Origin: Planctomycetaceae bacterium
GTDB taxonomy: Bacteria > Planctomycetota > Planctomycetia > Planctomycetales > Planctomycetaceae
Length of the DNA stretch: 64,000 nt
NCBI GenBank assembly: GCA_017795105.1
Contig: CP051247.1
Coordinates: forward strand, 1,426,001-1,490,000
Reading direction: 5' to 3'
Shown here: positions 16,461 through 27,518 of the stretch, in pieces
Numbering within the stretch: the stretch's first letter is position 1
Layout: every line of letters starts with the position of its first letter
Translations under genes and position numbers: made by a program
Notes under the pieces: model-generated
The model's database searches: none
The model's input: the letters and a program-made list of their open reading frames with translations, nothing else
Told to the model about the DNA's origin: nothing

Positions 16461-17783
16461 TCAGGCTCGTTCCAGCCACATCGCCGCTCCCTGACCTCCG
16501 CCGACACACAAACTCGCCAGACCAGTTTGCAAATCGCGATCCTTCAACGCCCGAAGCAATGTCAGAATCAATCGCGCGCCGGTCGCCCCGACAGGATGCC
16601 CGATGGCAATCGCGCCGCCGTTCACATTCAGGCGATTCAAAGGCAGCTCGCCGATCGGTTCCTCGCGGCCGAGTACGGTGCGGCAATACTCGGCCGATTT
16701 CATTGCCTCCACGCACGCGAGCACCTGCACCGCAAATGCTTCGTTGATCTCCACCAGTTCAAAATCGTCCAGCGTCTTCGAGGTGCCGCGAAGAAGTTTG
16801 TGCATCGCGAAGACCGGCCCCAGCCCCATCCGTTTCGGATCCAGCCCCGCCAGCGAATAGGCATGCAGGTACCCGAGAGGATTCAAACCTCGACGACTGG
16901 CTTCATCAGCCGACATCACGACCAGCCCCACGGCTCCATCGGTAATCGGACAACTGTTACCGACCGTGACCGTTCCGTTCGGCTTTCGAAAGACGGGCTT
17001 AAGCTTGCCGAGCGTCTCCATCGACTGGCTCTTCCGCGGGCCGAGATCTTCCTGTAACGGAGCCGAGCCGGTCATATGACCTGACATCAGCAGAATTTCG
17101 TCGTTGTAGAACCCTTTCTCCTGAGCCAGCAGACAGCGGCGGTGACTCTCAAGAGCGAACTCATCCTGCCGGGTCCGCGGAATGTGGAAGTCATCGGCCA
17201 GCACCTCAGCCGTTTCCCCCATGTTCAAGCCGCAAACAGGATCGGTCAACCCTAGTTGAATTTGAGGAACGGGCTTGAACATCGCGGGGCGGACCTGGCT
17301 GAGGAGGCTCAGTTTGTCGGTCAACTTTTTAGCCCGCTGGAACTGCATGAACCAGGCTTTGGCCCCCTCGTTGTATAGAAACGGAACCTGCGACATCGAT
17401 TCGGTTCCGCCGGCCACAATCACCTGAGAACGGCCTTCGCGGATAATCTGCGATGCTTCGATGACCGATTCCATCCCGGAGGCACAGTTGCGATTCACCG
17501 TGTGAGCGATGCGGTCTTCGGGAATACCGCAGCGGAGAGCAATCACCCGGGCGACGTTTGCGGCGTTACTCTGGCCGGAAACCGAACCCATCACAAGTTC
17601 GTCGACTTCTTTGGCGGGCAGAGAGATCTGTTCGAGGGCGGCTTTAACGGCCAGTTGTCCGAGTTGATCGGCCGGGAAGTTGGCCAGGGCTCCGTGCGCC
17701 TTGACGAACGGTGTTCGCATCCCCGAGACAATCGCCAGCGGAGGATCGAGCTGGATACAGTCGGCTCGCGTCGAATCGTTCAC
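16461..17783 (-). CDS. fadI: Acetyl-CoA acyltransferase (3-ketoacyl-CoA thiolase)
   Basis: The 440-residue thiolase starts at GTG 17783 behind GAGGTG. The acyl-accepting cysteine is in VNRNCASGMESV (Cys100). The His motif is NGGAIAIGHPVGATGAR, and the second catalytic Cys is in LCVGGGQG near the C-terminus. All three active-site blocks are intact. Its length and the loop around residues 130-215 fit the FadI-like long thiolases that pair with FadJ. It cleaves 3-ketoacyl-CoA with CoA to give acetyl-CoA. It is the first gene of the beta-oxidation operon and is preceded by an extended -10 promoter. Assignment to FadI rather than FadA rests on the pairing and length. Confidence 0.9.
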   Translation of the reverse strand: MNDSTRADCIQLDPPLAIVSGMRTPFVKAHGALANFPADQLGQLAVKAALEQISLPAKEVDELVMGSVSGQSNAANVARVIALRCGIPEDRIAHTVNRNCASGMESVIEASQIIREGRSQVIVAGGTESMSQVPFLYNEGAKAWFMQFQRAKKLTDKLSLLSQVRPAMFKPVPQIQLGLTDPVCGLNMGETAEVLADDFHIPRTRQDEFALESHRRCLLAQEKGFYNDEILLMSGHMTGSAPLQEDLGPRKSQSMETLGKLKPVFRKPNGTVTVGNSCPITDGAVGLVVMSADEASRRGLNPLGYLHAYSLAGLDPKRMGLGPVFAMHKLLRGTSKTLDDFELVEINEAFAVQVLACVEAMKSAEYCRTVLGREEPIGELPLNRLNVNGGAIAIGHPVGATGARLILTLLRALKDRDLQTGLASLCVGGGQGAAMWLERA

Positions 17784-17847
17784 GGCATCACCTCGGGGTC
17801 AATCACTGGTGTCGGAAGAAAGGCGTCGGCTCGAGTGAGCAACTCCA

Positions 17848-17856
17848 ATTATAGCA
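17848..17856 (-). promoter_or_regulatory. Extended -10 promoter of the beta-oxidation operon
   Basis: On the minus strand the sequence reads TGCTATAAT, a perfect TATAAT with the TGn extension. It ends about 65 bp before the thiolase start codon. The -35 region is weak, as is common for extended -10 promoters. Confidence 0.5.
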
Positions 17857-17991
17857 GTCTCGGAAAGCGATACCATATGGGTGATCTTTCGACGAAGCGT
17901 CTCTTCACACTTCCTGTTTTCGTCACTGGACCGGTTCTCTAAAATCCCCCGACCGAAGTTGTCTCGTCTCCAGTCCCGGAACAGGTCATTC

Positions 17992-18969
17992 ATGGAACCG
18001 ATTCTCTTTCAACCTCTGATCAAGCAGGCCCGCTGGGGCGGGCGTAAACTCGGTCAGCAACTTGGCAAGACGTTGGGAGACGCCACCGACTACGCCGAGA
18101 GCTGGGAGATCTGTGACCATGGCGATGATCAGAGCATCGTCGCCGATGGCCCGCTGTCCGGAAAGAAGTTGGCCGAACTCGTGAAGGACCACGCCGACGA
18201 ACTCTTCGGCCATGGCAGATCGGCCTCGCAGTTCCCTCTGTTGATCAAATACCTGGACTGCAACGACACCCTCTCCGTTCAGGTTCATCCCGACGATGAA
18301 CTGGCTGAACAGTTCATGCCTGGCGAGAACGGCAAGACGGAAGCGTGGGTGGTGATCGATGCCGAGCCGGGCAGCTGCATCTATGCTGGTCTGAAGGCGG
18401 GAATCGACCGAGCCGCGTTCAGACAGGCAGTCGAATGCGATCAGGTAGCCGAATGCCTGAATCTGGTCACTCCTCGGGCGGGAGACTGCTTCTTCATTCC
18501 TGCGGGCACCGTTCATGCGCTCGGCAGAGGCGTACTTGTTGCCGAGATCCAGCAGTCGAGCGATCTTACGTTCCGGATTCACGACTGGAACTGGGTCGAT
18601 GCCGAGGGGAATCCGCGGCAGCTGCACCTGGAAGAATCGTTTCGCTGCATCGACTTTGATGCCGGTCCGGTTTCACCGGTCACGCCCGCGATTCTTGCAG
18701 AAGAAGGCGGGACTCGCCGCGAACAGCTGGTGAAATCATCGTTTTTCGGGATCGAGAGAGTTCAAACCTCGGGCAACTGCGTGTTGTCGCCGACCGGGCA
18801 GTGCCGAATTTTCATGACACTCCGGGGCTCGCTTCTGCTCGAAACCGAGAAGACAGGCATTGATTGCAACCCGGGAACAACGGTGCTGATCCCGGCGGCA
18901 TCCCCTGAAATCCGACTTCATACCAGATCAGACGAATCTGGCGAGTTCCTGCTGGCGTCGGTTCCCTGA
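17992..18969 (+). CDS. manA: Mannose-6-phosphate isomerase, type I
   Basis: The 325-residue cupin enzyme interconverts fructose-6-phosphate and mannose-6-phosphate, feeding GDP-mannose and polysaccharide synthesis. Family features are FQPLIKQARWGGRKL at the N-terminus, the zinc-binding VQVHPDDELAEQF segment at about residue 100, FIPAGTVHALGRGVL, and EIQQSSDLTFRIHDW. I start at ATG 17992 (MEPILFQPLI). An open frame extends 37 codons upstream but is not family-like. The length matches short bacterial type I isomerases. The glycosyltransferase gene follows after 80 bp on the same strand, which is consistent with a glycan-building role. Confidence 0.92.
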   Translation: MEPILFQPLIKQARWGGRKLGQQLGKTLGDATDYAESWEICDHGDDQSIVADGPLSGKKLAELVKDHADELFGHGRSASQFPLLIKYLDCNDTLSVQVHPDDELAEQFMPGENGKTEAWVVIDAEPGSCIYAGLKAGIDRAAFRQAVECDQVAECLNLVTPRAGDCFFIPAGTVHALGRGVLVAEIQQSSDLTFRIHDWNWVDAEGNPRQLHLEESFRCIDFDAGPVSPVTPAILAEEGGTRREQLVKSSFFGIERVQTSGNCVLSPTGQCRIFMTLRGSLLLETEKTGIDCNPGTTVLIPAASPEIRLHTRSDESGEFLLASVP

Positions 18970-19049
18970 GTTGATCTTGCCGCCGGAAAAGGGGTGCCAC
19001 TATCATCCTCGGCGTTTTCCAACCGCACTTCTGACCGATCGCCCCTGTT

Positions 19050-20135
19050 ATGAGTTCTCGGATCATCAATCTGCTCAACGAGATCGAACCGCGCCGGATC
19101 GTGATTATCAAGCCGAGCGCCTTGGGCGATGTCGTCCAGACGATGCCGCTGCTTCCGGTTTTGAAACAGCGATTTCCCGAAGCAACAATCGACTGGGTGA
19201 TCCGCAGCGAATTAGCCGATCTGCTCGAAGGACATCCGCTGCTCAATCGAGTTCTGATCTATGAACGCAAAGGCGGATTCTCCGCCTCAATTCGCCTGTT
19301 GAGAGAACTGCGGAAAGGCCGGTACGATCTCTGTTTCGATCTGCAGGGGCTGTTGCGATCGGCGGTGATGACTGCCGCGACCGGGGCTACGCTCCGCGTT
19401 GGACTGCAGACGGCTCGAGAGTATTCGCATCTGGCCTGCCACGGTTTGCTGCCCGATACCGAACGAGGAGTCCCCGCTCACGCCCGTTACTGGCGAGTCG
19501 CGGAAGCTCTGGGCGAGACCGGCTCCCCGGCCCCTGTTACTCCGGCGCTCTCTGAACCGGATCGCCAGCAGGTCGATTCTCTGATCGGTGGCGTCTCTGC
19601 TCCTTTCCTGGTGATTCATCCCGGGGCGATGTGGGAAACCAAACGCTGGCCGATTCCCTCGTTCGCCGAAATCGGTAGCCGGGCCCTCCGTGAGTATGGC
19701 ATGAATCTGATTGTCGTGGGCACTCGCGGCGAGAAAGCTGCAGCCGAGGACTTATGCAATCTCGTACGAGAGAAGCAACCGCGTCAGCAGGTGCTGAACC
19801 TGGCGGGAGAGACCTCGCTGAAACAGCTGTGCGAAGTTCTGCGGCGGGCGGCTCTGGTCCTGTCGAACGATTCCGGGCCGATGCATCTGGCCGCCGGCGT
19901 CGGAACGCCCGTAGTCGGTATCTTCACCTGCACTTCGGCGGAACGCTCTGGGCCGGCCGGCGAGCAGCATCAACTCGTCCAGGCGAAAGTTCCATGTGCG
20001 GCCAGCTACCGAAAGCAATGCCCGTTCTCCGGAAGCGGCCACATGCAGTGTCTCACTGCTGTTTCCGTGTTTCAGGTCTGGTCAGCCGTGAAACAGGCGG
20101 TGTCGAGAAACCAGCTCGCCAGCAACGTCGCCTGA
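19050..20135 (+). CDS. Glycosyltransferase family 9 (heptosyltransferase-like)
   Basis: The 361-residue GT-B enzyme has the GT9 N-terminal signature IVIIKPSALGDVVQTMPLLP. A family-typical FLVIHPGAMWETKRWP segment follows at about residue 188, opening the nucleotide-sugar domain. The LSNDSGPMHLAAGVGTPVVG block is at about residue 272. Such enzymes transfer heptose or related sugars from ADP-sugar to lipid A-core on the cytoplasmic face. The substrate here is not determined. It starts at ATG 19050. The gene converges on glnD with only 12 bp between the stops. Confidence 0.9.
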   Translation: MSSRIINLLNEIEPRRIVIIKPSALGDVVQTMPLLPVLKQRFPEATIDWVIRSELADLLEGHPLLNRVLIYERKGGFSASIRLLRELRKGRYDLCFDLQGLLRSAVMTAATGATLRVGLQTAREYSHLACHGLLPDTERGVPAHARYWRVAEALGETGSPAPVTPALSEPDRQQVDSLIGGVSAPFLVIHPGAMWETKRWPIPSFAEIGSRALREYGMNLIVVGTRGEKAAAEDLCNLVREKQPRQQVLNLAGETSLKQLCEVLRRAALVLSNDSGPMHLAAGVGTPVVGIFTCTSAERSGPAGEQHQLVQAKVPCAASYRKQCPFSGSGHMQCLTAVSVFQVWSAVKQAVSRNQLASNVA

Positions 20136-20147
20136 CGCGCACCTTTC

Positions 20148-22907
20148 CTACGAAACAAACAGCCGATAGCCGTGGCGGTCGAACTCTTCGATCACGTGCT
20201 CGAGTCGACTCGCGATCGCCTTCAGCACATAGGCTTCGCGAATCTTCTTCTGATTGAGATCGGTCACGTAGAACACGTCGACCACCTGATCGACGTGTGT
20301 TGTGATTCGGGCCAGGCTTACCGAGAGATCGAGATCGTAGATCGCTTTCGATACCGTGAACAACAATCCCGGGCGATCGTGAGCGAAGACGTCGATAATC
20401 GTCGCCTGCGGTGAGGTTTCGTTGTCGATGGAGACTCGGGGGCGTTGATTGGAGATCGGTTCCTGCTCCGACTTCAGCTGATAACGCCTCTGCTGCTGGA
20501 ACAGTTTCTCGAAAGAGATGGGCCGTGCGACGGCTTCCGCCAGACGCTCCCGAATCCGCTCCAGTCGACTCGGCGGCGGTCGCCGCGCGGAATCGCAGTC
20601 CTGCACCAGAAAACGGTCAAAGATGAATCCGGAATCGCTGGTATAGATATCGGCGGATAGAATGGAGAGGTGAGCCGCCGTCAGCACGCCGGTCATCCGA
20701 TGAAAGCAACGTTCGGAGCCTCGCTGACGGGTAATGATGGTCAACTCCAGTGTTCCCGTGTCTTCATCGTATCGATCAATAATTTGCAGATCATCGTCGT
20801 TGAGCTGCATCGCCGTGGTCATATCCTGTGCGACATTCTCGGGAGTCACCGCCAGCAGATACCCCTGAGGCATTGCATCGAGTTCCCTGAGCAGCTTTTC
20901 ACTGTTGGTCGAATCGGGATTGCGTTGAGCGTACTCGAGTGCCGCCAGTCGTTTGGCCTCTTTGAGCTGCTGGTCAAGGTCCGGCTTGGCGTACTTTCCG
21001 CTCAACGATAGGCGCGTCCGATCAAAGAGCTCGGTCAGAAGCTGAGCCTTCCAGTCGGTCCACACGCCGGGCGCGACCGCCTGAATATCACATACGGTCA
21101 GCAGATACAACTTTCGCAGATTGGCAATGTTCTGCACCGTTCGCGCAAACTGCGCGACAACAACCGGATCGGACGTATCGCGGCGAAACGCCAGCAAAGA
21201 CATACTCAAATGTTCCAGCACGAGCAGTTCAATCTGCTGGGAATCGTCGGAGTCGAGCCCGAGGCGAGTTCCGATCAGCTGAGCGATCTGGGCCCCGAGT
21301 TGACTGTGGTCCTGCTCGAAGCCTTTCCCCAGATCGTGGAGCAACAAGGCCAGACTTAGCGTCCAGGCATTCTTCAGCTCGATGAAGACGGGACGGTACG
21401 CTGGATCGCGCGACAGTTCGTCCATTGCTTCCAGAGCTCGGAAGGTATGTTCATCGACGGTGTAGGCGTGATAGTTATTGAACTGCAACAGACCTCGGGC
21501 GTGGGTGAATTGCGGGACCAGAATCTCGAGCACGCCGCATTCGTAAAGATCGCGAACGATCCCACCGACCGAGCCGATGCGGTTAAGCAGATTGATGAAA
21601 TGAGCGGATGCCGTCGGCGAGACCTCTTTCGGAAGATCGCCAACTCGATTCCGAATCGATTCAATCAGTCGCGACGACGGTCGCACCTTATAATCGGCTG
21701 CAATAATGAAGGCCTGAAGGATGTTTTCAAGCGATGACGTGACCGTGCTCACGTTGTGACTGACGACGTTCAATCGTCCGTGCAGCAGGATGTAGGTTTC
21801 GTTGACGACGCGGCGATAGATGCGAGCTGCAACCCGTTCCTGGAATGTGCTCGGCCGACTGAGTTCGATGAACCGCCGTGCGGTCCGGGCCACGAAATCG
21901 GCTTTCTGAAAGTACTGCTGCATATACCGTTCGACAGCCCGCTGACCTTCGTAGTCCGAGATCCCCTCCTGGTCAGTCAACCGGAGCTGCTCCTGACGCG
22001 ACAGGACATCCTGCGCTCTCCCGGCTTGAACATGCAGATTCATCCGGATGGTCGAGAAGTAGTTCTGAGCCGCGATCAACGACTCAGCGATGCCGGGCTT
22101 CAGGGCTCCGCATGCGGTCAGTTCGTCGAAGCTGGTCACTTCATAGCGGGCGAAGCCGACCCAGCGAATCAGTTGGAGATCGCGGAGTGTTCCCGGCGAT
22201 CGCTTCACGTCCGGCTCGAGCGAATAAACCGCCAGCGCAGTTTCTTTCACTTCCTTCTTCCGGGAGGCTTCGCAGTGATCGAGAAATGGTCGACGCGATT
22301 TCTGCAGCCAGCTTTCGAACCGCGTCCGCAGCCGCGTATGCAACTCCGGGTTGCCCCATAACAGGCGGGTCTCGACCAGCGCGGTCGCCACCTGAGATTC
22401 ACTGCGGGCCAGATTGACCGTGTCGGTGATCGAACGGATCGCATGCCCGAGTTTCAGGCCGGAATCCCAGCACTGGCGAACAAACTCGGAACTGAGTCGC
22501 TCGACGAACGCTCCGCCATGCGTGTCGAAGGTGATGAGAAGATCGACATCGGAATACGGGAACATCTCGCCCCGACCGTAACCTCCGACCGCAATGATGG
22601 CGATGTCTTCGCCGAGCCCCGAACGGGAATGCTCAGGGATCTGTTCCATCGAAGTTTCGATCAGCGAGATGATGAACTCGTCCATCTTCCCGGTAATCTG
22701 CTGCAGAGCGGTATCAACGTCGATCTGCTGCTTGCGATAGGCTTCGACGATTGCCGACAGTGTTGCCTGCCAGCGCGCTTTTGAGGGGAGTGCCTGAGAC
22801 AATGCATCTTCATTCATTCTGCGGAACCCCCTCGCGAGCAACGAGCGACGGTCAGTCTGCGGATCCCCAGCATCGAGTCGTGCGGGATAGATATAGTCAA
22901 CAGCCAT
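20148..22907 (-). CDS. glnD: PII uridylyltransferase / uridylyl-removing enzyme
   Basis: The 919-residue protein has the full GlnD domain order. The nucleotidyltransferase domain carries GGYGRGEMFPYSDVDLLI at about residues 107-124. A helical linker follows, then an HD hydrolase domain with LLLHDLGKGFEQDHSQLG at about residue 520. Two C-terminal ACT domains end in VVDVFYVTDLNQKKI. It uridylylates PII protein when glutamine is low and removes UMP when glutamine is high, so it is the cell's nitrogen sensor. The start at ATG 22907 is used; ATG at 22817 (MNEDALSQ) is a possible shorter alternative. It lies 120 bp downstream of glnB on the same strand, its direct substrate, and amt lies before that. 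Confidence 0.95.
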   Translation of the reverse strand: MAVDYIYPARLDAGDPQTDRRSLLARGFRRMNEDALSQALPSKARWQATLSAIVEAYRKQQIDVDTALQQITGKMDEFIISLIETSMEQIPEHSRSGLGEDIAIIAVGGYGRGEMFPYSDVDLLITFDTHGGAFVERLSSEFVRQCWDSGLKLGHAIRSITDTVNLARSESQVATALVETRLLWGNPELHTRLRTRFESWLQKSRRPFLDHCEASRKKEVKETALAVYSLEPDVKRSPGTLRDLQLIRWVGFARYEVTSFDELTACGALKPGIAESLIAAQNYFSTIRMNLHVQAGRAQDVLSRQEQLRLTDQEGISDYEGQRAVERYMQQYFQKADFVARTARRFIELSRPSTFQERVAARIYRRVVNETYILLHGRLNVVSHNVSTVTSSLENILQAFIIAADYKVRPSSRLIESIRNRVGDLPKEVSPTASAHFINLLNRIGSVGGIVRDLYECGVLEILVPQFTHARGLLQFNNYHAYTVDEHTFRALEAMDELSRDPAYRPVFIELKNAWTLSLALLLHDLGKGFEQDHSQLGAQIAQLIGTRLGLDSDDSQQIELLVLEHLSMSLLAFRRDTSDPVVVAQFARTVQNIANLRKLYLLTVCDIQAVAPGVWTDWKAQLLTELFDRTRLSLSGKYAKPDLDQQLKEAKRLAALEYAQRNPDSTNSEKLLRELDAMPQGYLLAVTPENVAQDMTTAMQLNDDDLQIIDRYDEDTGTLELTIITRQRGSERCFHRMTGVLTAAHLSILSADIYTSDSGFIFDRFLVQDCDSARRPPPSRLERIRERLAEAVARPISFEKLFQQQRRYQLKSEQEPISNQRPRVSIDNETSPQATIIDVFAHDRPGLLFTVSKAIYDLDLSVSLARITTHVDQVVDVFYVTDLNQKKIREAYVLKAIASRLEHVIEEFDRHGYRLFVS

Positions 22908-23027
22908 CCGTCAGGTCGAGACGAATGCTCTGCGAAATCTGGGGGAAGAAAACGATTGTCGCGGCTGCCGGTGCTCAGATGAGTGTCCGGATCCAGCCGC
23001 GACGATCGAGAGTCAGCAACGGCGACG

Positions 23028-23366
23028 TCAGATCGATTCCTGACCGGTTTCGCCGGTGCGGATGCGGATCGCTTCGGACAGATCGGTCACGAAAATCTTT
23101 CCATCGCCAATCTGGCCGGTCCGAGCTGTCCGCAGAATCGTGTCGATCACGTTCCGGGCGGCATCGTCGTCGACGACCACTTCCATCTTCACTTTGGGCA
23201 TGAAATCGACGGTGTACTCAGCGCCGCGGTACTGTTCCTTGTGACCTTTCTGCCGGCCGAACCCGCGAACTTCACTGACGGTCATTCCCTGCACGCCCAC
23301 CTGGGTGAGGGCATCTTTCACTTCTTCGAGCTTGAAGTGACGAATCACAGCTTCAATCTTCTTCAT
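23028..23366 (-). CDS. glnB: Nitrogen regulatory protein P-II
   Basis: With the start at ATG 23366 (MKKIEAVIRHFK) the protein is exactly 112 residues, the canonical PII length. A GGAGAGAAG-type site precedes it. The T-loop reads GRQKGHKEQYRGAEYTVDF, placing the uridylylated tyrosine at residue 51 as in classic GlnB/GlnK. The C-terminal signature TGQIGDGKIFVTDL is intact. PII integrates 2-oxoglutarate and ATP/ADP levels and controls Amt channels and glutamine synthetase regulation. The position between amt and glnD supports a GlnK-like role at the ammonium channel. A terminator-like stem separates it from amt. Confidence 0.96.
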   Translation of the reverse strand: MKKIEAVIRHFKLEEVKDALTQVGVQGMTVSEVRGFGRQKGHKEQYRGAEYTVDFMPKVKMEVVVDDDAARNVIDTILRTARTGQIGDGKIFVTDLSEAIRIRTGETGQESI

Positions 23367-23430
23367 GTCGTCTTCTCTCCGTGGAGACACAGGATAATCG
23401 CGGAGCGCACGGAACCTGTGTGAATGATAT

Positions 23431-23463
23431 CAAAATCCGGGGCCCCTGTGCGGGGCCACCCGG
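23431..23463 (-). terminator. Terminator or attenuator between amt and glnB
   Basis: On the minus strand GGCCCC-GCACA-GGGGCC forms a stem, extended by CCGG on each side with a 2-nt bulge, and is followed by ATTTTG. It would partly uncouple glnB from amt transcription. Confidence 0.55.
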
Positions 23464-23509
23464 AATTGTGAGCGGGACAATTCAAATTTCGCAACGAGAC
23501 TACGGCGTT

Positions 23510-24985
<1,476 letters not shown>

Positions 24986-25265
24986 TTGCAATGTTCCTTA
25001 TTCTATGCGAATTCCACTTTCCTTTGCCGCATCAGGCGGCGGTTCGAAGTCTGGAGGTGAGCGCAACCCTGATCCTCACGTTCATCGCGGAATCTGCGCA
25101 TGCTGGTCCAAACGGTCTGCTGGTCGCGGAAAGTTCGGTGGATGTGGCAGAGATTCGATCGCTCTCTAGAAGCGAAGCAATCGTCGATGATGTGATTCAC
25201 CAGATCAGCAGAGCATACGGACAACTGTTAAGGCCGTCAAACATCCTCCCGCAGATGATCGAAAC

Positions 25266-26708
25266 CTACAACAGCTCGGCGATTGGCTCACCGTCCGGCA
25301 AAATCGGCATTGGACGCCCGGTGAAATCAATCAGCGACTGCGTATAGTCGATTCCGAGATGGCGATACACCGTGGCCCACAGATCGTTCGGCGTCAGCGG
25401 ACGATCCTGAGGATGTTCGCCTTTGGAATTTGTGGAACCAATCACCTGCCCCATCTTCAAGCCGCCTCCGGAAAGAAGCATCGACATCGCCTGAGGCCAG
25501 TGATCGCGGCCCGGCTGTTCGACTCCCGTCTGCGTCCCCGGTCGGTAACTGATTCGCGGCGTCCGACCAAATTCACCTGTGACGACAAGCAAAACCCGTT
25601 GATCGAGTCCCCGAGCATGCAGATCTTCCACGAGAGCCGTGACGGCTCGGTCGTAGATCGGCAGGCGGATCTTTCCATCGTCGAACAGATGGCAATTCAC
25701 CGCATGAGAATCCCAGTTGTAAGTCCCATTCTTCAGCCAGGGGACTCCAGACTGATACGGCTTCTCCATCACCATCGTCACGAACGTGCAGCCGGCTTCG
25801 ACCAGCCGCCGGGCCAGCAAGGCCCGCTGCCCCCACGCATGCATTCCGTAACGCTCACGAACCGCGTCTGTTTCCTGCGTAAGATCGAACGCGCGAGCCG
25901 CCTTATCACTGGTTAACATGTTGACCGCCTGCTGATTGAAACGGTCCATCGAGTTCATCATTCCGCTGCAATCAATCTCCCGACGCAATCCATCGAGACT
26001 GGATAACAGCGTGCTGCGATCGCTGAGTCGGTCCGAGACCGCCTTGTCGATCGAAAGATTCTTTACGTGGAAATCGTCCGCGCTTGGATCGCCCGGGACA
26101 TTGTACGGCACATAGGTCGAGCCGAGATACGCCGCCCCGAAGCTGTAAGTATCAACGCCGGCCCGACCAGCATCGGTCCCGGAAACGTAATTCGGCAATC
26201 CCGTATTCCGATGCTCGAACGACTTGGCGACTATCGATCCCACCATGGGGGCGTCATTCACGAAGCCAGCCGGGGCTTTCGGATCCCGTCCCGTGAGAAA
26301 ACGTTTGTGGCCACCCCCATGGTCGGCAAACTCGTGTGCAATCGAGCGGATAATGGTATAGCGGTCGGCACATTTCGCGTGCAGCGGCATGTGCTCGCAA
26401 ACTTCCAGTCCGGAAACATTCGTTTTGATCGGCCAGTAGGCTCCGCGATAATCGCTCGGAGCGTCCGGCTTCATGTCGTACATCTCCATATGCGGCGGCC
26501 CGCCGGGCAGCCAGACGAAGATGACCGCGGGATGATCGGGCCCCACCGTCTCGCCTGCTCGAGCCTTCAGCCGCAGCAGATCCGTCAGGCCGAAGCCGGC
26601 CACGCCGAGGGCTCCGGCTTGCAGAAACGACCGCCGCAACACTGGTCCACCGCAGTGCCCACTATCCTGACTTCCTTTGACTCGCCGTTCGCCTTTGCGC
26701 ATTGCCAT
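25266..26708 (-). CDS. DUF1501 protein, Tat-exported
   Basis: The 480-residue protein starts at ATG 26708, preceded by GAGGAG. Its N-terminus has a twin-arginine signal (LRRSFLQAGALGVAGFGLTD). The DUF1501 core follows: VIFVWLPGGPPHMEMYDMKP, then SIAHEFADHGGGHKRFLTGRDP, and VVTGEFGRTPRI with HWPQAMSMLLSGGG near the C-terminus. The fold is related to alkaline phosphatases/sulfatases. The family is abundant in planctomycetes and often paired with DUF1549/DUF1553 proteins. The biochemical function is unknown. This copy stands alone, divergent from the DUF1080 gene. Confidence 0.92.
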   Translation of the reverse strand: MAMRKGERRVKGSQDSGHCGGPVLRRSFLQAGALGVAGFGLTDLLRLKARAGETVGPDHPAVIFVWLPGGPPHMEMYDMKPDAPSDYRGAYWPIKTNVSGLEVCEHMPLHAKCADRYTIIRSIAHEFADHGGGHKRFLTGRDPKAPAGFVNDAPMVGSIVAKSFEHRNTGLPNYVSGTDAGRAGVDTYSFGAAYLGSTYVPYNVPGDPSADDFHVKNLSIDKAVSDRLSDRSTLLSSLDGLRREIDCSGMMNSMDRFNQQAVNMLTSDKAARAFDLTQETDAVRERYGMHAWGQRALLARRLVEAGCTFVTMVMEKPYQSGVPWLKNGTYNWDSHAVNCHLFDDGKIRLPIYDRAVTALVEDLHARGLDQRVLLVVTGEFGRTPRISYRPGTQTGVEQPGRDHWPQAMSMLLSGGGLKMGQVIGSTNSKGEHPQDRPLTPNDLWATVYRHLGIDYTQSLIDFTGRPMPILPDGEPIAELL

Positions 26709-26888
26709 CGAAACGACTCCTCGGCTGCACAGGAGGGAGAGAGACCACTTTCTTTACAGACTTTGTTCACTGCGATAGTCTAGCCGGGTGGAACAGATCA
26801 ATCCACGCCGATCCATATCCGCACAATTGAAATCGGCTCGAATTGTTCCCGTCTCTTCCGAACACCTTTAACTCTGACAGGATTCACA

Positions 26889-27518
26889 ATGAGAATTTGC
26901 ATGCTGTTTCTCTGCGGAGCACTGCTCCTCTGCTCGCCGGTCCAGGCGGAATCGAAAGACCAGTGGGTCGACCTGCTGCCGAACAATCAGCTCGACAAAC
27001 ACTGGACCACGACCGGCAACTGGAGCATCAATGATGAGGGGGTCGTCACCCTCGAACCGCGACCCGGCGAATCGGGCTGGAAGCGATACGATGCCTACCT
27101 GTGGCTGAACGATCAGGCTCGCAACTTCGAAGTGAAGTTCGACTACAAGACCCAGCCCAAGGGCAACAGCGGCTTCTACTTCCATGTCGCCGATCGCGAC
27201 GATCCCGTTTCGCAGGGGATCGAAGTGCAGATCTACGACTCTCATGGTCAGGACAAACTGACCGACCACACCTCCGGCGGCGTCATCCCCAGGATTCCGC
27301 CCTCCGCCAATGCGGCCAAGCCCGCAGGCGAATGGAACCACTTTGAAATTCGCTGCGTCGATGACCAGTTGACCGTCAAACTGAACGGCAAAGTCGTCAA
27401 CAAAGTCGACCTGTCGGAAGGCCCGCTCGCCACCCGTCCTAAATCCGGCTACATCGGCTTCCAGGACCACGGGCTCCCCTTCCAGCTCCGCGACATCCAC
27501 CTGAAGAAACTCGACTGA
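26889..27518 (+). CDS. DUF1080 (3-keto-disaccharide hydrolase-like) exported protein
   Basis: The 209-residue protein starts at ATG 26889 with a signal peptide ending in LCSPVQA. The body is a concanavalin-like beta-sandwich of the DUF1080 family: KHWTTTGNWSINDEGVVTLE, LNDQARNFEVKFDYKTQ, GNSGFYFHVADRDDP, GIEVQIYDSHGQD, and a C-terminal GYIGFQDHGLPFQLRDIHLK. Members of this family have been linked to hydrolysis of 3-keto-glycosides and to carbohydrate binding in planctomycetes and Bacteroidetes. It is probably periplasmic. It is monocistronic, with a strong terminator directly after it. Confidence 0.9.
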   Translation: MRICMLFLCGALLLCSPVQAESKDQWVDLLPNNQLDKHWTTTGNWSINDEGVVTLEPRPGESGWKRYDAYLWLNDQARNFEVKFDYKTQPKGNSGFYFHVADRDDPVSQGIEVQIYDSHGQDKLTDHTSGGVIPRIPPSANAAKPAGEWNHFEIRCVDDQLTVKLNGKVVNKVDLSEGPLATRPKSGYIGFQDHGLPFQLRDIHLKKLD

